Assembly (NCBI GenBank): GCA_003022505.1
Contig: PXTQ01000108.1
Coordinates: 1-10,171, forward strand
Reading direction: 5' to 3'
DNA: 10,171 nt
Source: Bacteroidetes bacterium QS_8_64_10
Lineage (GTDB): Bacteria > Bacteroidota > Rhodothermia > Rhodothermales > Salinibacteraceae
Made by a program: the position numbers and the translations under genes. The stretch's first letter is position 1, and each line of letters opens with the position of its first letter. Below are positions 1-6,984 of the stretch, piece after piece. Below the pieces are notes generated by a model, which did not search any database, had not been told where the DNA came from, and worked only from the letters and a program-made list of their open reading frames with translations.

Positions 1-156
1 CTCCGCAAAGAATTCCCACAGCTCGGCGTGCCCGGCTCACTACCGCTCCCGCCGCAGACGCCCGAAGGCGACCTCACAATGGACCCGTTCGCCGCCGCCC
101 ACGGCTCCAAGCCCGTCAAGAGCTACGAAGAACCGCGCACCCGCGACGAGGAATAG
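1..156 (+). CDS. nuoC: NADH-quinone oxidoreductase subunit C, C-terminal tail (partial)
   Basis: An open frame enters from the left edge and ends at TAG 154-156, giving the last 51 residues. It begins Leu-Arg-Lys-Glu-Phe-Pro, which resembles the 'PLRK(D/E)(F/Y)P' segment at the end of the NuoC (30-kDa) domain. A hydrophilic Pro/Glu/Asp-rich tail follows, of the kind that varies between lineages. The assignment rests on this short motif and on its place directly upstream of nuoD, as in standard nuo operons. NuoC is a peripheral-arm subunit that sits with NuoD near the quinone site. No catalytic residue lies in this tail, so the identification is mainly contextual. Confidence 0.65.
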   Translation, partial: LRKEFPQLGVPGSLPLPPQTPEGDLTMDPFAAAHGSKPVKSYEEPRTRDEE

Positions 157-162
157 TTGGTA

Positions 163-236
163 GGTTTCAGGTTTGCAAGTTGCAAGTTCGTCTAAGCCTG
201 CGCAACCTGAAACCTGTAACTTGCTAACCTGAAACC
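163..236. repeat. Long imperfect inverted repeat in the nuoC-nuoD spacer
   Basis: The 19-nt arm 163-181 (GGTTTCAGGTTTGCAAGTT) pairs with 218-236 at 18 of 19 positions, the only mismatch being T174/T225. The 36-nt loop contains further copies of the same words: GCAAGTT at 182-188, and AACCTGAAACC at 204-214 repeating 226-236 exactly. Alternative hairpins are therefore possible. The structure fills nearly the whole 88-nt spacer between the nuoC stop and the nuoD start. No T-tract follows, so a simple intrinsic terminator is unlikely. It could affect mRNA processing, stability or factor-dependent termination inside the operon, or be a small dispersed repeat; the function is unknown. Confidence 0.85.
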
Positions 237-244
237 ACGAAGTT

Positions 245-1630
245 ATGGAACCCACCGCCGCGCCGTCCGAATCCGCGCCCGACGACCCCACCGCGCCGTC
301 CGAGCCGATCTCGGAGCGCAGCCCGTTCGGGGAGATGGACCTGGGCGGCTTCTTCCGGTTCTGGGAGGAGCACAACGAGGCCCTCTACGAGCGCCTTGAA
401 TCAAAACACGTCTGGACCGAAGAAGCGAAGCAGGAGCTGGCCGAGAAAGTGGACGACCCGCTCGAAAACGAGATGGTGCTCAACCTCGGTCCGCAACACC
501 CGGCCACGCACGGCGTCCTGCGCTGCGTCGTCAAGGTGGACGGCGAGACCATCGAGAAGAGCGTGCTTGACATCGGCTACCTGCACCGGGGCATCGAGAA
601 GCTCGCGGAGCACAAGACGTATCAGGAGTTCATGCCCTACACGGATCGCATGGACTACCTCTCGCCCTACTCGAACAACGTGGCGTGGTGCCTGGCCGTC
701 GAGAAGCTGGCGGGCATCGCGGTGCCGGAGCGCGCGCAGTGGATCCGCATGATTATGTGCGAGCTGGCGCGCATCAGCAGCCATCTGCTGTGGCTGGGCG
801 TGGGCGTGATGGACGCGGGCGCGATGAGCGCCTTCCTGTGGACCTTCCAGAGCCGCGAGGATATCTATAGCATTTTTGACAACGTGGCGGGCGCGCGCTT
901 CACCGTCAGCCACAGCCGCATCGGAGGCATCGCCACCGAGCCGGAGCCGGAGGCCTGGGAGATGATCCGCGAGTTCGTGGACGGCTTCCCCGACGTGATC
1001 GAGGGCTTCGAGACGCTGTTGAACCGCAACCGCATCTGGATCGACCGCAACAAAGACGTGGGCACCGTCACCCGCGAGGAGGCGCTGGAGATCGGCCTCT
1101 GCGGGCCGAACCTGCGCGCCAGCGGCGTGGAGTACGACCTCCGCCGCTTCGAGCCGTACCTGCGCTACGAGGACGTGGACTTCAACATCCCGATGCGCAC
1201 CGAAGGCGACTCACTTGCCCGCTACTTCATCCGGCTCGACGAGATGCGCGAGAGCCTGCGCATCATCGAGCAGTGCCTCGAACGCATGCCCAAAGGCCCC
1301 ATCCGCACCGACGACGCCAAACAAGCCTACCCGTCGAAAGATGAAGTCTATTACTCGATGGAGGGCATGATCCACGACTTCATGTACACCGACGTGGGCA
1401 CGACCGCCCCGAAGGGCGCGCACTCGTATCACGCCGTCGAGAACCCGAAGGGCGAGCTGGGCTTTTACCTGACCTCGGACGGCACGGGCCAGCCCTACCG
1501 CTGCCGCATCAACGCGCCCTCGTTTGCCAACTTGCAGGCGCTGGAGTACATGATGGAGGGCAACATGATCGGCGACGTGGTGATCTTGATTGGCTCCGTC
1601 GATCCGGTCATGGGCGAGGCGGACAAGTAG
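245..1630 (+). CDS. nuoD: NADH-quinone oxidoreductase subunit D
   Basis: This is the 49-kDa subunit of complex I, which forms the quinone-binding cavity with NuoB at the base of the peripheral arm and lies on the cytoplasmic face of the membrane. The 461-residue product has the full family signature: GPQHPATHG at residues 82-90 (His85 and His89 match the conserved quinone-site histidines), GYLHRGIEKL at 111-120, PYTDRMDYL at 131-139 (Tyr138 corresponds to the conserved quinone-binding tyrosine), and the C-terminal ending DPVMGEADK. The core begins only near residue 76. The first ~75 residues are a Pro/Ala/Ser/Glu-rich extension plus an amphipathic stretch, making the protein longer than most NuoD. 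ATG 245 is preceded by ACGAAGtt, not a Shine-Dalgarno site. An internal ATG at 335 is a possible alternative start. It follows nuoC by 88 nt and precedes nuoE. Confidence 0.98.
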   Translation: MEPTAAPSESAPDDPTAPSEPISERSPFGEMDLGGFFRFWEEHNEALYERLESKHVWTEEAKQELAEKVDDPLENEMVLNLGPQHPATHGVLRCVVKVDGETIEKSVLDIGYLHRGIEKLAEHKTYQEFMPYTDRMDYLSPYSNNVAWCLAVEKLAGIAVPERAQWIRMIMCELARISSHLLWLGVGVMDAGAMSAFLWTFQSREDIYSIFDNVAGARFTVSHSRIGGIATEPEPEAWEMIREFVDGFPDVIEGFETLLNRNRIWIDRNKDVGTVTREEALEIGLCGPNLRASGVEYDLRRFEPYLRYEDVDFNIPMRTEGDSLARYFIRLDEMRESLRIIEQCLERMPKGPIRTDDAKQAYPSKDEVYYSMEGMIHDFMYTDVGTTAPKGAHSYHAVENPKGELGFYLTSDGTGQPYRCRINAPSFANLQALEYMMEGNMIGDVVILIGSVDPVMGEADK

Positions 1631-1645
1631 CGGCGCTTCGCGCCG
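1631..1645 (+). repeat. Short GC-rich hairpin immediately after the nuoD stop
   Basis: CGGCGC (1631-1636), a TTC loop and GCGCCG (1640-1645) make a perfect 6-bp stem starting at the first base after the nuoD stop codon. It is followed by GTCTCTACG and not a T-run, so intrinsic termination would be weak at best. As nuoE follows in the same direction, 3'-end protection or partial attenuation is more plausible than full termination; this is inference. Confidence 0.55.
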
Positions 1646-1671
1646 GTCTCTACGTGTGAAAGTGTGGATGG

Positions 1672-1711
1672 GTAAGTATGCACGTCCGCACATTCAAACA
1701 TACAAACTTAC
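1672..1711. repeat. Bulged inverted repeat in the nuoD-nuoE spacer
   Basis: GTAAG (1672-1676) and GTATG (1676-1680) face CATAC (1699-1703) and CTTAC (1707-1711), giving an interrupted stem. The surrounding text is made of similar short words (GTGTG before; CACATT, CACATAC after). TTACGCA at 1708-1714 is the word that recurs in the next two nuo spacers. The in-frame extension of nuoE runs through this repeat, which argues against a nuoE start upstream of it. Confidence 0.5.
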
Positions 1712-1733
1712 GCACATACAAACCGCGAACGAA

Positions 1734-2408
1734 GTGAGCGATTTCGCCAAGCATCCCGTCTCGCCGCTGCCGGATCAGGATCCGGAGCGGCATTTTTCTG
1801 ACGACGACCTCGTCTGGACGGGCGAAGAAGAAGACCTGATCGAGCGCTACCGTGAGCAGTATCCGACCAACGAGTCGGCGGTGATGCACGTGTTGTGGCT
1901 GGCGCAAGAGAAGTTCGGCTGGCTCGCGCCGGAAGTCATCCAGTTCGTGGCCGACACGCTCGACATCCCCTACGCGCACACCTACGGCGTCGCCACGTTC
2001 TACACGCAGTACTATAAGGAGAAAAAGGGCCAATTCGTCCTCGACGTGTGTACGTGTTTTAGCTGCCAGGCGTGCGGCGGCTACGACATCCTGCATTACC
2101 TCGAAGACAAGCTCGACATCGAAGAGGGCGAGACCACCGACGACGAGATGTTTACCGTCCGCAGCGTCGAGTGCCTGGGCGCGTGCGGCTCCGCGCCGAT
2201 GATGCAGGTGGCGAACGGGCGCTACGTGCACAACCTCACCGAGGAGAAGGTGGACACGCTGATCGAGGCGCTACGCGAGGGCGAGGACCTGACGTTCGAG
2301 AGCGTGACGTTGCCGCAGGACGAGGACGAGATGGACGGCAACCGCCGTTCGGACGTGGACCGCACGGAGACGTACCGCACGCCGCCCGTCGCCGAATCGG
2401 TCGAGTGA
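1734..2408 (+). CDS. nuoE: NADH-quinone oxidoreductase subunit E
   Basis: This is the 24-kDa thioredoxin-like [2Fe-2S] subunit (cluster N1a), which binds NuoF in the NADH-oxidising module of complex I. The four ligand cysteines are visible: Cys106 and Cys111 in VCTCFSC, and Cys147 and Cys151 in ECLGAC, giving the classic C-x4-C ... C-x3-C pattern. The helical N-terminal domain (residues about 30-80) includes ALP-like text around FGWLAPE at 61-67, then GVATFYTQY at 85-93. I chose GTG 1734 (224 residues) because the frame upstream runs through the intergenic inverted repeat and back into nuoD without family-like sequence; the open frame itself reaches an ATG at 1590. The last ~50 residues are an acidic tail beyond the usual end of the family. 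nuoF follows after 195 nt. Confidence 0.94.
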   Translation: MSDFAKHPVSPLPDQDPERHFSDDDLVWTGEEEDLIERYREQYPTNESAVMHVLWLAQEKFGWLAPEVIQFVADTLDIPYAHTYGVATFYTQYYKEKKGQFVLDVCTCFSCQACGGYDILHYLEDKLDIEEGETTDDEMFTVRSVECLGACGSAPMMQVANGRYVHNLTEEKVDTLIEALREGEDLTFESVTLPQDEDEMDGNRRSDVDRTETYRTPPVAESVE

Positions 2409-2603
2409 TTCGTGAAACGCGATTTCGTAGTTCGTAGACCGTGCGATCTACGAGCACACGATCAACGAATGCACGAACGTACGAAAAAGGCACCTTTACG
2501 CAATACACATCACGCAACAGGAACGGTGCTACGCAAGCGAAAAGCTTAAACAACAGTAAACGGATTACGCACGCAAAAAACGACCATCAACGTTCGAAAA
2601 GCG
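2409..2603 (+). repeat. nuoE-nuoF spacer with hairpins and repeated short words, no gene
   Basis: This 195-nt spacer holds no credible gene. CGTAGA (2433-2438) and TCTACG (2447-2452) form a stem with an 8-nt loop, and ATTCGT (2408-2413) faces ACGAAT (2465-2470) outside it, so a larger branched hairpin is possible. Farther on, TTACGCA occurs at 2496-2502 and 2565-2571. The 11-mer TTACGCAATAC at 2496-2506 recurs exactly twice in the nuoF-nuoG spacer. The base composition is visibly less GC-rich than in the genes. CGAAAAG lies just before the nuoF ATG. Confidence 0.6.
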
Positions 2604-3948
<1,345 letters not shown>

Positions 3949-3962
<14 letters not shown>

Positions 3963-4069
3963 AGCGTAAGGCTGCTTGCTTTTGACGTTTGCGCAAAGCG
4001 CCCTTACACATTACGCAATACGTTTTACGGTCTCTTGCTCAAAGAAAGCAAGCGGCATTACGCAATACG
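3949..4069. repeat. Nested inverted and direct repeats in the nuoF-nuoG spacer
   Basis: CGTAAAACG (3951-3959) pairs perfectly with CGTTTTACG (4021-4029), and inside it GTAAGG (3966-3971) pairs with CCTTAC (4002-4007). GCTTGCTTT (3974-3982) also pairs perfectly with AAAGCAAGC (4045-4053), interlocking with the first stem as a possible pseudoknot or switch. CATTACGCAATACG is an exact 14-nt direct repeat at 4009-4022 and 4056-4069. TGCGTAA (3949-3955) is the inverse of TTACGCA found in the other nuo spacers. The roughly 250-nt stretch from the nuoF tail to nuoG contains no convincing gene. An in-frame extension of nuoG reaches back to an ATG at 4035 but lies in this repeat. Confidence 0.85.
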
Positions 4070-4133
4070 GCCTGTCGGAAGGCGCGAGAAGGGAAAACGC
4101 TCACTTGAAATAGCAACCCAAAAGACGAAAAGT

Positions 4134-5876
4134 ATGCCAGAGATCACCGTAGACGGCGAAACCATCACCTTCGAGAACGAAGAAGAGCCGAAGCTGCTTC
4201 AGTTCTGCCTGGATCAGGGCGTAGAGCTGCCGCACTTTTGTTATCACCCGGCCCTTTCCATTCCGGCCAACTGCCGGCAGTGCCTCGTGGAGGTGGGCAC
4301 ACCCGCCCGCGACCGCGAGAGCGGCGAGCTGGAGCGCGACGAGGACGGCAACGTCAAGATCAACTGGATGCCGGAACTCCAGACCAGCTGCTCCATCTCG
4401 GCCAGCGACGGCATGGTCGTGAAGACGCACCGCACGAGCGAGAAAGTCCGCCGAGGGCAAAAAGACAACCTGGAGTTTCTGCTGGCGAACCACCCGCTCG
4501 ACTGCCCGATTTGCGACCAGGCCGGGCACTGCCCGCTCCAGATCCAGTCGTACAAATACGGCCCGGAAGGGTCGCGCTTTGAGTTTCGCAAGATCCACAA
4601 GCCGAAGCGCGTGCGCCTCGGCCCCAACGTCACGCTCGACGCCGAGCGCTGCATCAACTGCACGCGCTGCACGCGCTTTACGGAAGAAATCAGCGGCTCC
4701 GACCAGCTTACGATTATCGAGCGCGGCGTGCGCAATTACCCGCTGACCGCGCCGGGCGAGGAGTTCGACGACCCGTACTCGATGAACACCATCGACATCT
4801 GCCCGGTCGGGGCGCTCACGTCGTCGGACTCGCGCTTTCAGGCGCGCGCCTGGGAGATGAGCCGCACGCCCTCGATCACGACGACCAACGCGAAGGGATC
4901 GAACTGTTTTTATCACGTCCGCGATAATCTCATTATGGACGTGACGCCGCGCCCGAACGACGCCGTCAACAAGTTCTGGCTGGCCGACGAGGACCGGCTC
5001 GACTACAAGCGCTTCAACAACGACCGCCCGGAGGGGCCGCAGGTGCGTCGCAAGGGCACGCTACAATCCGCAAGCTGGGAAGAGGTCCACGAGGCCGCAG
5101 CGGATCTCGTGCGCGAGGCGGGCGAGAAGGTGCTCTTTCTGGGATCAGCGCGCGCGACCGTCGAAGACAATTATCTGTTAAAGCGCCTCGCTGACGCCGT
5201 GGATGCCGACGCGCCGCGCTTCATCCCGCACACGGAACCCGGTCACGGCGACGGCTGGCTCCGCACCGACGACCGCACGCCCAACCGTCAGGGCGTCGAG
5301 CGCCTCGGCTTTCGCCCCGTAGACGAGAAAATGCTCCGCTCCCAGCTCGACGCGGGCGAGTATGCTGCCATTTACGTGCTGGAAGACGACCCCGTGGCGA
5401 GCGGTCTGTTCGAGGCCGAGGATCTCAAGGACGTGCCCATCGCGCTGCATCACTACAACACCACGAACGAGACGTTGCCCGTCGCCAACGCGGCGCTGCC
5501 CGCGGCCACGGTTGTGGAGACGGTGGGCACCTACGTCAGCGAGGACGGCCACGCCCAGCGCGTACGCCCGGCCAAAGAGATTAAGGGGACGAGCCGCATC
5601 CTGACGCAGGCGATGGGCGCGGCCCGGCAAGACACGCACGGCACGCCCTTCGACAAGTGGCACAACGATCAGAACCGGGTGGACTGCCGGCCCGGCTGGG
5701 TGAGCCTGCCCGCCGTGGCGGAGGCGCTGGACCGCGACCTGTCGCACGAGGGGCCGAAGCAAGTCATGGGCGAGGTGGCCGGCAATGTAGATGCCTTCGA
5801 CGGAGCGACCTACGACGCGATGGGGCTGGCGGGCGTGCGCCTCGAGGCGGAGAGCGACCGCGCGACAGCGGCGTGA
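4134..5876 (+). CDS. nuoG: NADH-quinone oxidoreductase subunit G
   Basis: This is the 75-kDa subunit of complex I, which carries the iron-sulfur chain that takes electrons from NuoF toward NuoB/NuoD. From ATG 4134 the product has 580 residues. The N-terminal ferredoxin-like domain binds N1b through Cys36, Cys47, Cys50 and Cys86, with a ~20-residue charged insertion before the last. His120/Cys124/Cys127/Cys133 (HPLDCPICDQAGHC) form the His-Cys3 site of N5. CINCTRC (Cys173, 176, 179) with Cys223 in ICPVGAL forms N4. The following molybdopterin-oxidoreductase-like domain begins near 240; it lacks the extra cysteines of N7 (only Cys258) and is short compared with 700-900-residue NuoG proteins. 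The start at 4134 places the ferredoxin domain at the usual position; CGAAAAG lies just upstream. Confidence 0.97.
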   Translation: MPEITVDGETITFENEEEPKLLQFCLDQGVELPHFCYHPALSIPANCRQCLVEVGTPARDRESGELERDEDGNVKINWMPELQTSCSISASDGMVVKTHRTSEKVRRGQKDNLEFLLANHPLDCPICDQAGHCPLQIQSYKYGPEGSRFEFRKIHKPKRVRLGPNVTLDAERCINCTRCTRFTEEISGSDQLTIIERGVRNYPLTAPGEEFDDPYSMNTIDICPVGALTSSDSRFQARAWEMSRTPSITTTNAKGSNCFYHVRDNLIMDVTPRPNDAVNKFWLADEDRLDYKRFNNDRPEGPQVRRKGTLQSASWEEVHEAAADLVREAGEKVLFLGSARATVEDNYLLKRLADAVDADAPRFIPHTEPGHGDGWLRTDDRTPNRQGVERLGFRPVDEKMLRSQLDAGEYAAIYVLEDDPVASGLFEAEDLKDVPIALHHYNTTNETLPVANAALPAATVVETVGTYVSEDGHAQRVRPAKEIKGTSRILTQAMGAARQDTHGTPFDKWHNDQNRVDCRPGWVSLPAVAEALDRDLSHEGPKQVMGEVAGNVDAFDGATYDAMGLAGVRLEAESDRATAA

Positions 5877-5884
5877 GAGGACAC

Positions 5885-5925
5885 CTGAGGCGGTCAGCAG
5901 CGTAAGCCTCAGCAGTAGCCGCCTC
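5885..5925 (+). repeat. Alternative hairpins after nuoG
   Basis: Two competing stems share bases: CTGAGG (5885-5890) with CCTCAG (5907-5912), and GAGGCGG (5887-5893) with CCGCCTC (5919-5925). They lie in the 72-nt gap between the nuoG stop and the next gene. There is no T-run after either stem (TTCATGAAAAC follows), so this is a possible weak or factor-dependent terminator at the end of the nuo segment, or an RNA switch. Only the pairing is visible. Confidence 0.5.
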
Positions 5926-5948
5926 TTCATGAAAACAAACCCTTAACT

Positions 5949-6230
5949 ATGAGCAATCGCAAGTATCCCAAAGGCGAAATCACCAGACGTGGCAAGGAGA
6001 TTTACGCCGAGCGCGTTCGACCCAGCGTTGACGAGGAAACGCAACGTGGCACTTTCGTTGCCATCGACGTGGAAACGGGCGATTGGGAAACCGGCGACGA
6101 TGAGTTGGACGCTGCAGATCGGCTTGAAGAGCGCCGTCCCGAAGCGCGCGGTCGCCTTTTTCTCACGCGCATCGGGTTGGGGTATACTGCCAAGATCGGA
6201 GGACGCCCCTACAAACCGTCATCGTCATGA
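5949..6230 (+). CDS. Small hypothetical protein paired with the clan AA aspartic protease
   Basis: This is a 93-residue, highly charged protein without membrane segments. It opens MSNRKYPKGEITRRGKEIYA, followed by FVAIDVETGDWE near residues 36-47, a helix DELDAADRLEERRPEA near 51-66, and LTRIGLGYTAKIGG near 72-85. From memory, small proteins with this order ('(K/R)(Y)..EEI..RG..(L/I)Y', 'IDxETGD(Y/W/F)E', 'A(A/D)RL..(R/K)xP', 'RIG') occur directly upstream of clan AA aspartic proteases in Cyanobacteria, Chloroflexi and related genomes; no function is established that I know of. Its TGA overlaps the ATG of the protease (ATGA, 6227-6230), so translation is probably coupled. The toxin-antitoxin-like layout is only an analogy. 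GC content is visibly lower than in nuoG, suggesting acquisition. Confidence 0.85.
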   Translation: MSNRKYPKGEITRRGKEIYAERVRPSVDEETQRGTFVAIDVETGDWETGDDELDAADRLEERRPEARGRLFLTRIGLGYTAKIGGRPYKPSSS

Positions 6231-6596
6231 TTGAGGGCCGCGTTTCTTCCCGCGAAGCAATCATTCGGCTGGTGGTAAGCGCTCCGAATGGTGGCAACGA
6301 AACGGAACTCGAAGCCATCGTTGACACTGGTCTTTGACCGTTCGCTTACACTACCGCCCGGTATCATCGCCGATCTGAACCTGACGCCGCGTGGTGAAAC
6401 TCCCATCATCTTGGCCGATGGAAGCGAGCAACGCACCAATTTTTATGGGGTCGTCGTGGTCTGGAACGAGCACGCTCGTCCTGTGATCGTTGAGGAAACC
6501 GATACGATGCCGCTCGTGGGTATGGAGTTGTTGGCCAACTTCCAACTTCGGATTGACTGCGTGGAGAACGGGTCCGTTGAAATCGAGAAGCTTTAG
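6227..6596 (+). CDS. Clan AA (retropepsin-like) aspartic protease, interrupted by a +1 frameshift
   Basis: The first frame (ATG 6227) reads MIEGRVSSREAIIRLVV, then ELEAIVDTGL, and stops at TGA 6335-6337 after 36 residues, just beyond the catalytic Asp-Thr-Gly. The +1 frame continues with DRSLTLPPGIIADLNL, ILADGSEQ, YGVVVVWNEHARPVIVE, DTMPLVGMELL and a C-terminal LRIDCVENGSVEIEKL. The two pieces joined at 6332-6336 give 122 residues, the usual size of these single-domain proteases, which act as dimers with one DTG per chain. The join is CTT TGA C, identical to the prfB +1 frameshift heptamer. If ribosomes slip from CTT to TTT the product is DTGLDRSLTLPP. Without slippage the locus is a pseudogene; a lone downstream ORF from 6288 would lack the active site. 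Substrate unknown. Confidence 0.85.
6329..6337 (+). promoter_or_regulatory. Candidate +1 ribosomal frameshift site (GGT CTT TGA, then C)
   Basis: The first protease frame ends ...GAC ACT GGT CTT TGA, and the next base is C. CUU UGA C is the slip site of bacterial prfB, where peptidyl-tRNA-Leu moves from CUU to UUU while UGA is decoded slowly. Moving +1 here gives GAC (Asp) and restores the protease frame without loss of residues. The Shine-Dalgarno-like AGGGGG that stimulates prfB slippage three bases upstream is absent here (GACACTGGT), which weakens the case. A random one-base insertion remains possible. Confidence 0.4.
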
Positions 6597-6678
6597 CTGC
6601 CCGACCGTTACGCTCCGTTCGCACATATCCAACAAACGCCACGTCTGCGCCTGGCGGGACCGCGAGGCGAGCGCGCCG

Positions 6679-6706
6679 GTTTCGGTGGTTGCGCTATCAC
6701 CGAAAC
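6679..6706 (+). repeat. Perfect 9-bp hairpin downstream of the protease gene
   Basis: GTTTCGGTG (6679-6687) pairs perfectly with CACCGAAAC (6698-6706) around a 10-nt loop. It lies in the 129-nt gap between the protease stop and the small membrane ORF. AACTTATAT follows, with no T-run, so it may terminate the cassette transcript only weakly, or be an operator-like dyad upstream of the next ORF. Confidence 0.5.
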
Positions 6707-6725
6707 AGCCAACTTATATCTCGCT

Positions 6726-6851
6726 ATGGGTACTCCCGCCTGGGCCATCGTCGCCGGCGTCATCCTGCTTCTCATCCCGATTCCGCCGTTTGCCACCATC
6801 GCGGGCGCGGTGGTCATCGCCATCGGCCTCGCCATGATGATGCTGGCGTGA
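6726..6851 (+). CDS. Small hydrophobic membrane protein (41 residues)
   Basis: ATG 6726 to TGA 6849-6851 encodes a 41-residue, almost wholly apolar peptide: MGTPAWAIVAGVILLLIPIPP followed by FATIAGAVVIAIGLAMMMLA. Two hydrophobic segments (about residues 5-17 and 22-40) are separated by a Pro-Ile-Pro-Pro turn, consistent with a helical hairpin in the cytoplasmic membrane. I do not recognise a named family, and no charged or catalytic residue is present. No Shine-Dalgarno site precedes it. Coding is supported by the strongly membrane-like composition and by the stop lying just before a convergent, hairpin-rich intergenic region; short length keeps confidence moderate. Confidence 0.5.
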   Translation: MGTPAWAIVAGVILLLIPIPPFATIAGAVVIAIGLAMMMLA

Positions 6852-6866
6852 CAGGGACCGCTGACC

Positions 6867-6940
6867 GCGGACGGCAGACTGCCGTCTTCGCAACCAGGGC
6901 GTCTCGGACCGAGAACAGCCGTCCGCTGTCTGCCGTCCGT
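6867..6940. repeat. Palindromic GACGGCAG-type repeat cluster between convergent genes
   Basis: GACGGCAG-A-CTGCCGTC (6870-6886) is a palindrome with a one-base centre, foldable as a GACGGC/GCCGTC hairpin. GCGGACGGCAGAC (6867-6879) also pairs at 12 of 13 positions with GTCTGCCGTCCGT (6928-6940), and GCGGACGGC pairs with GCCGTCCGC (6918-6926). Alternative folds therefore compete. The cluster occupies the space between the small + strand ORF and the 3' end of minus-strand polB. It is compatible with a bidirectional transcription barrier or a dispersed intergenic repeat. Confidence 0.7.
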
Positions 6941-6959
6941 CGTTCTCTCAGAAAGGTAC

Positions 6960-6984
6960 CTCGTCTTCATGAGCTGAAGACGAG
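6960..6984. terminator. Perfect 10-bp hairpin spanning the polB stop codon
   Basis: CTCGTCTTCA (6960-6969) and TGAAGACGAG (6975-6984) form a perfect 10-bp stem with a 5-nt loop. The polB stop (TCA on the + strand, 6967-6969) lies inside the left arm, so the last Ser codons are in the loop and right arm. For the polB transcript the stem is followed by GGTACCTTTCT, a weak T-rich stretch. With the convergent + strand genes it may act as a two-way terminator or 3'-end stabiliser; strength cannot be judged from sequence. Confidence 0.5.

Noticed and set aside
1631..1645. Strong intrinsic terminator after nuoD
   Set aside because: The stem is perfect but only 6 bp, with no T-run, and it lies within an operon whose next gene is a partner subunit.
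1590..1733. Upstream ATG (1590) as the start of nuoE
   Set aside because: It would overlap nuoD by 41 bases and translate the intergenic repeat; NuoE-like sequence begins after GTG 1734.
4035..4133. Upstream ATG (4035) as the start of nuoG
   Set aside because: The extra 33 residues come from spacer repeats and the ferredoxin domain begins normally at ATG 4134.
4101..4916. 271-residue minus-strand open frame opposite nuoG
   Set aside because: Antisense to the iron-sulfur ligand region of nuoG; the composition is that of a GC-rich shadow frame.
6288..6596. Protease ORF starting at ATG 6288 as a separate gene
   Set aside because: This start lacks the catalytic DTG, and its first residues are an out-of-frame reading of the real N-terminal part; the two frames belong to one gene.
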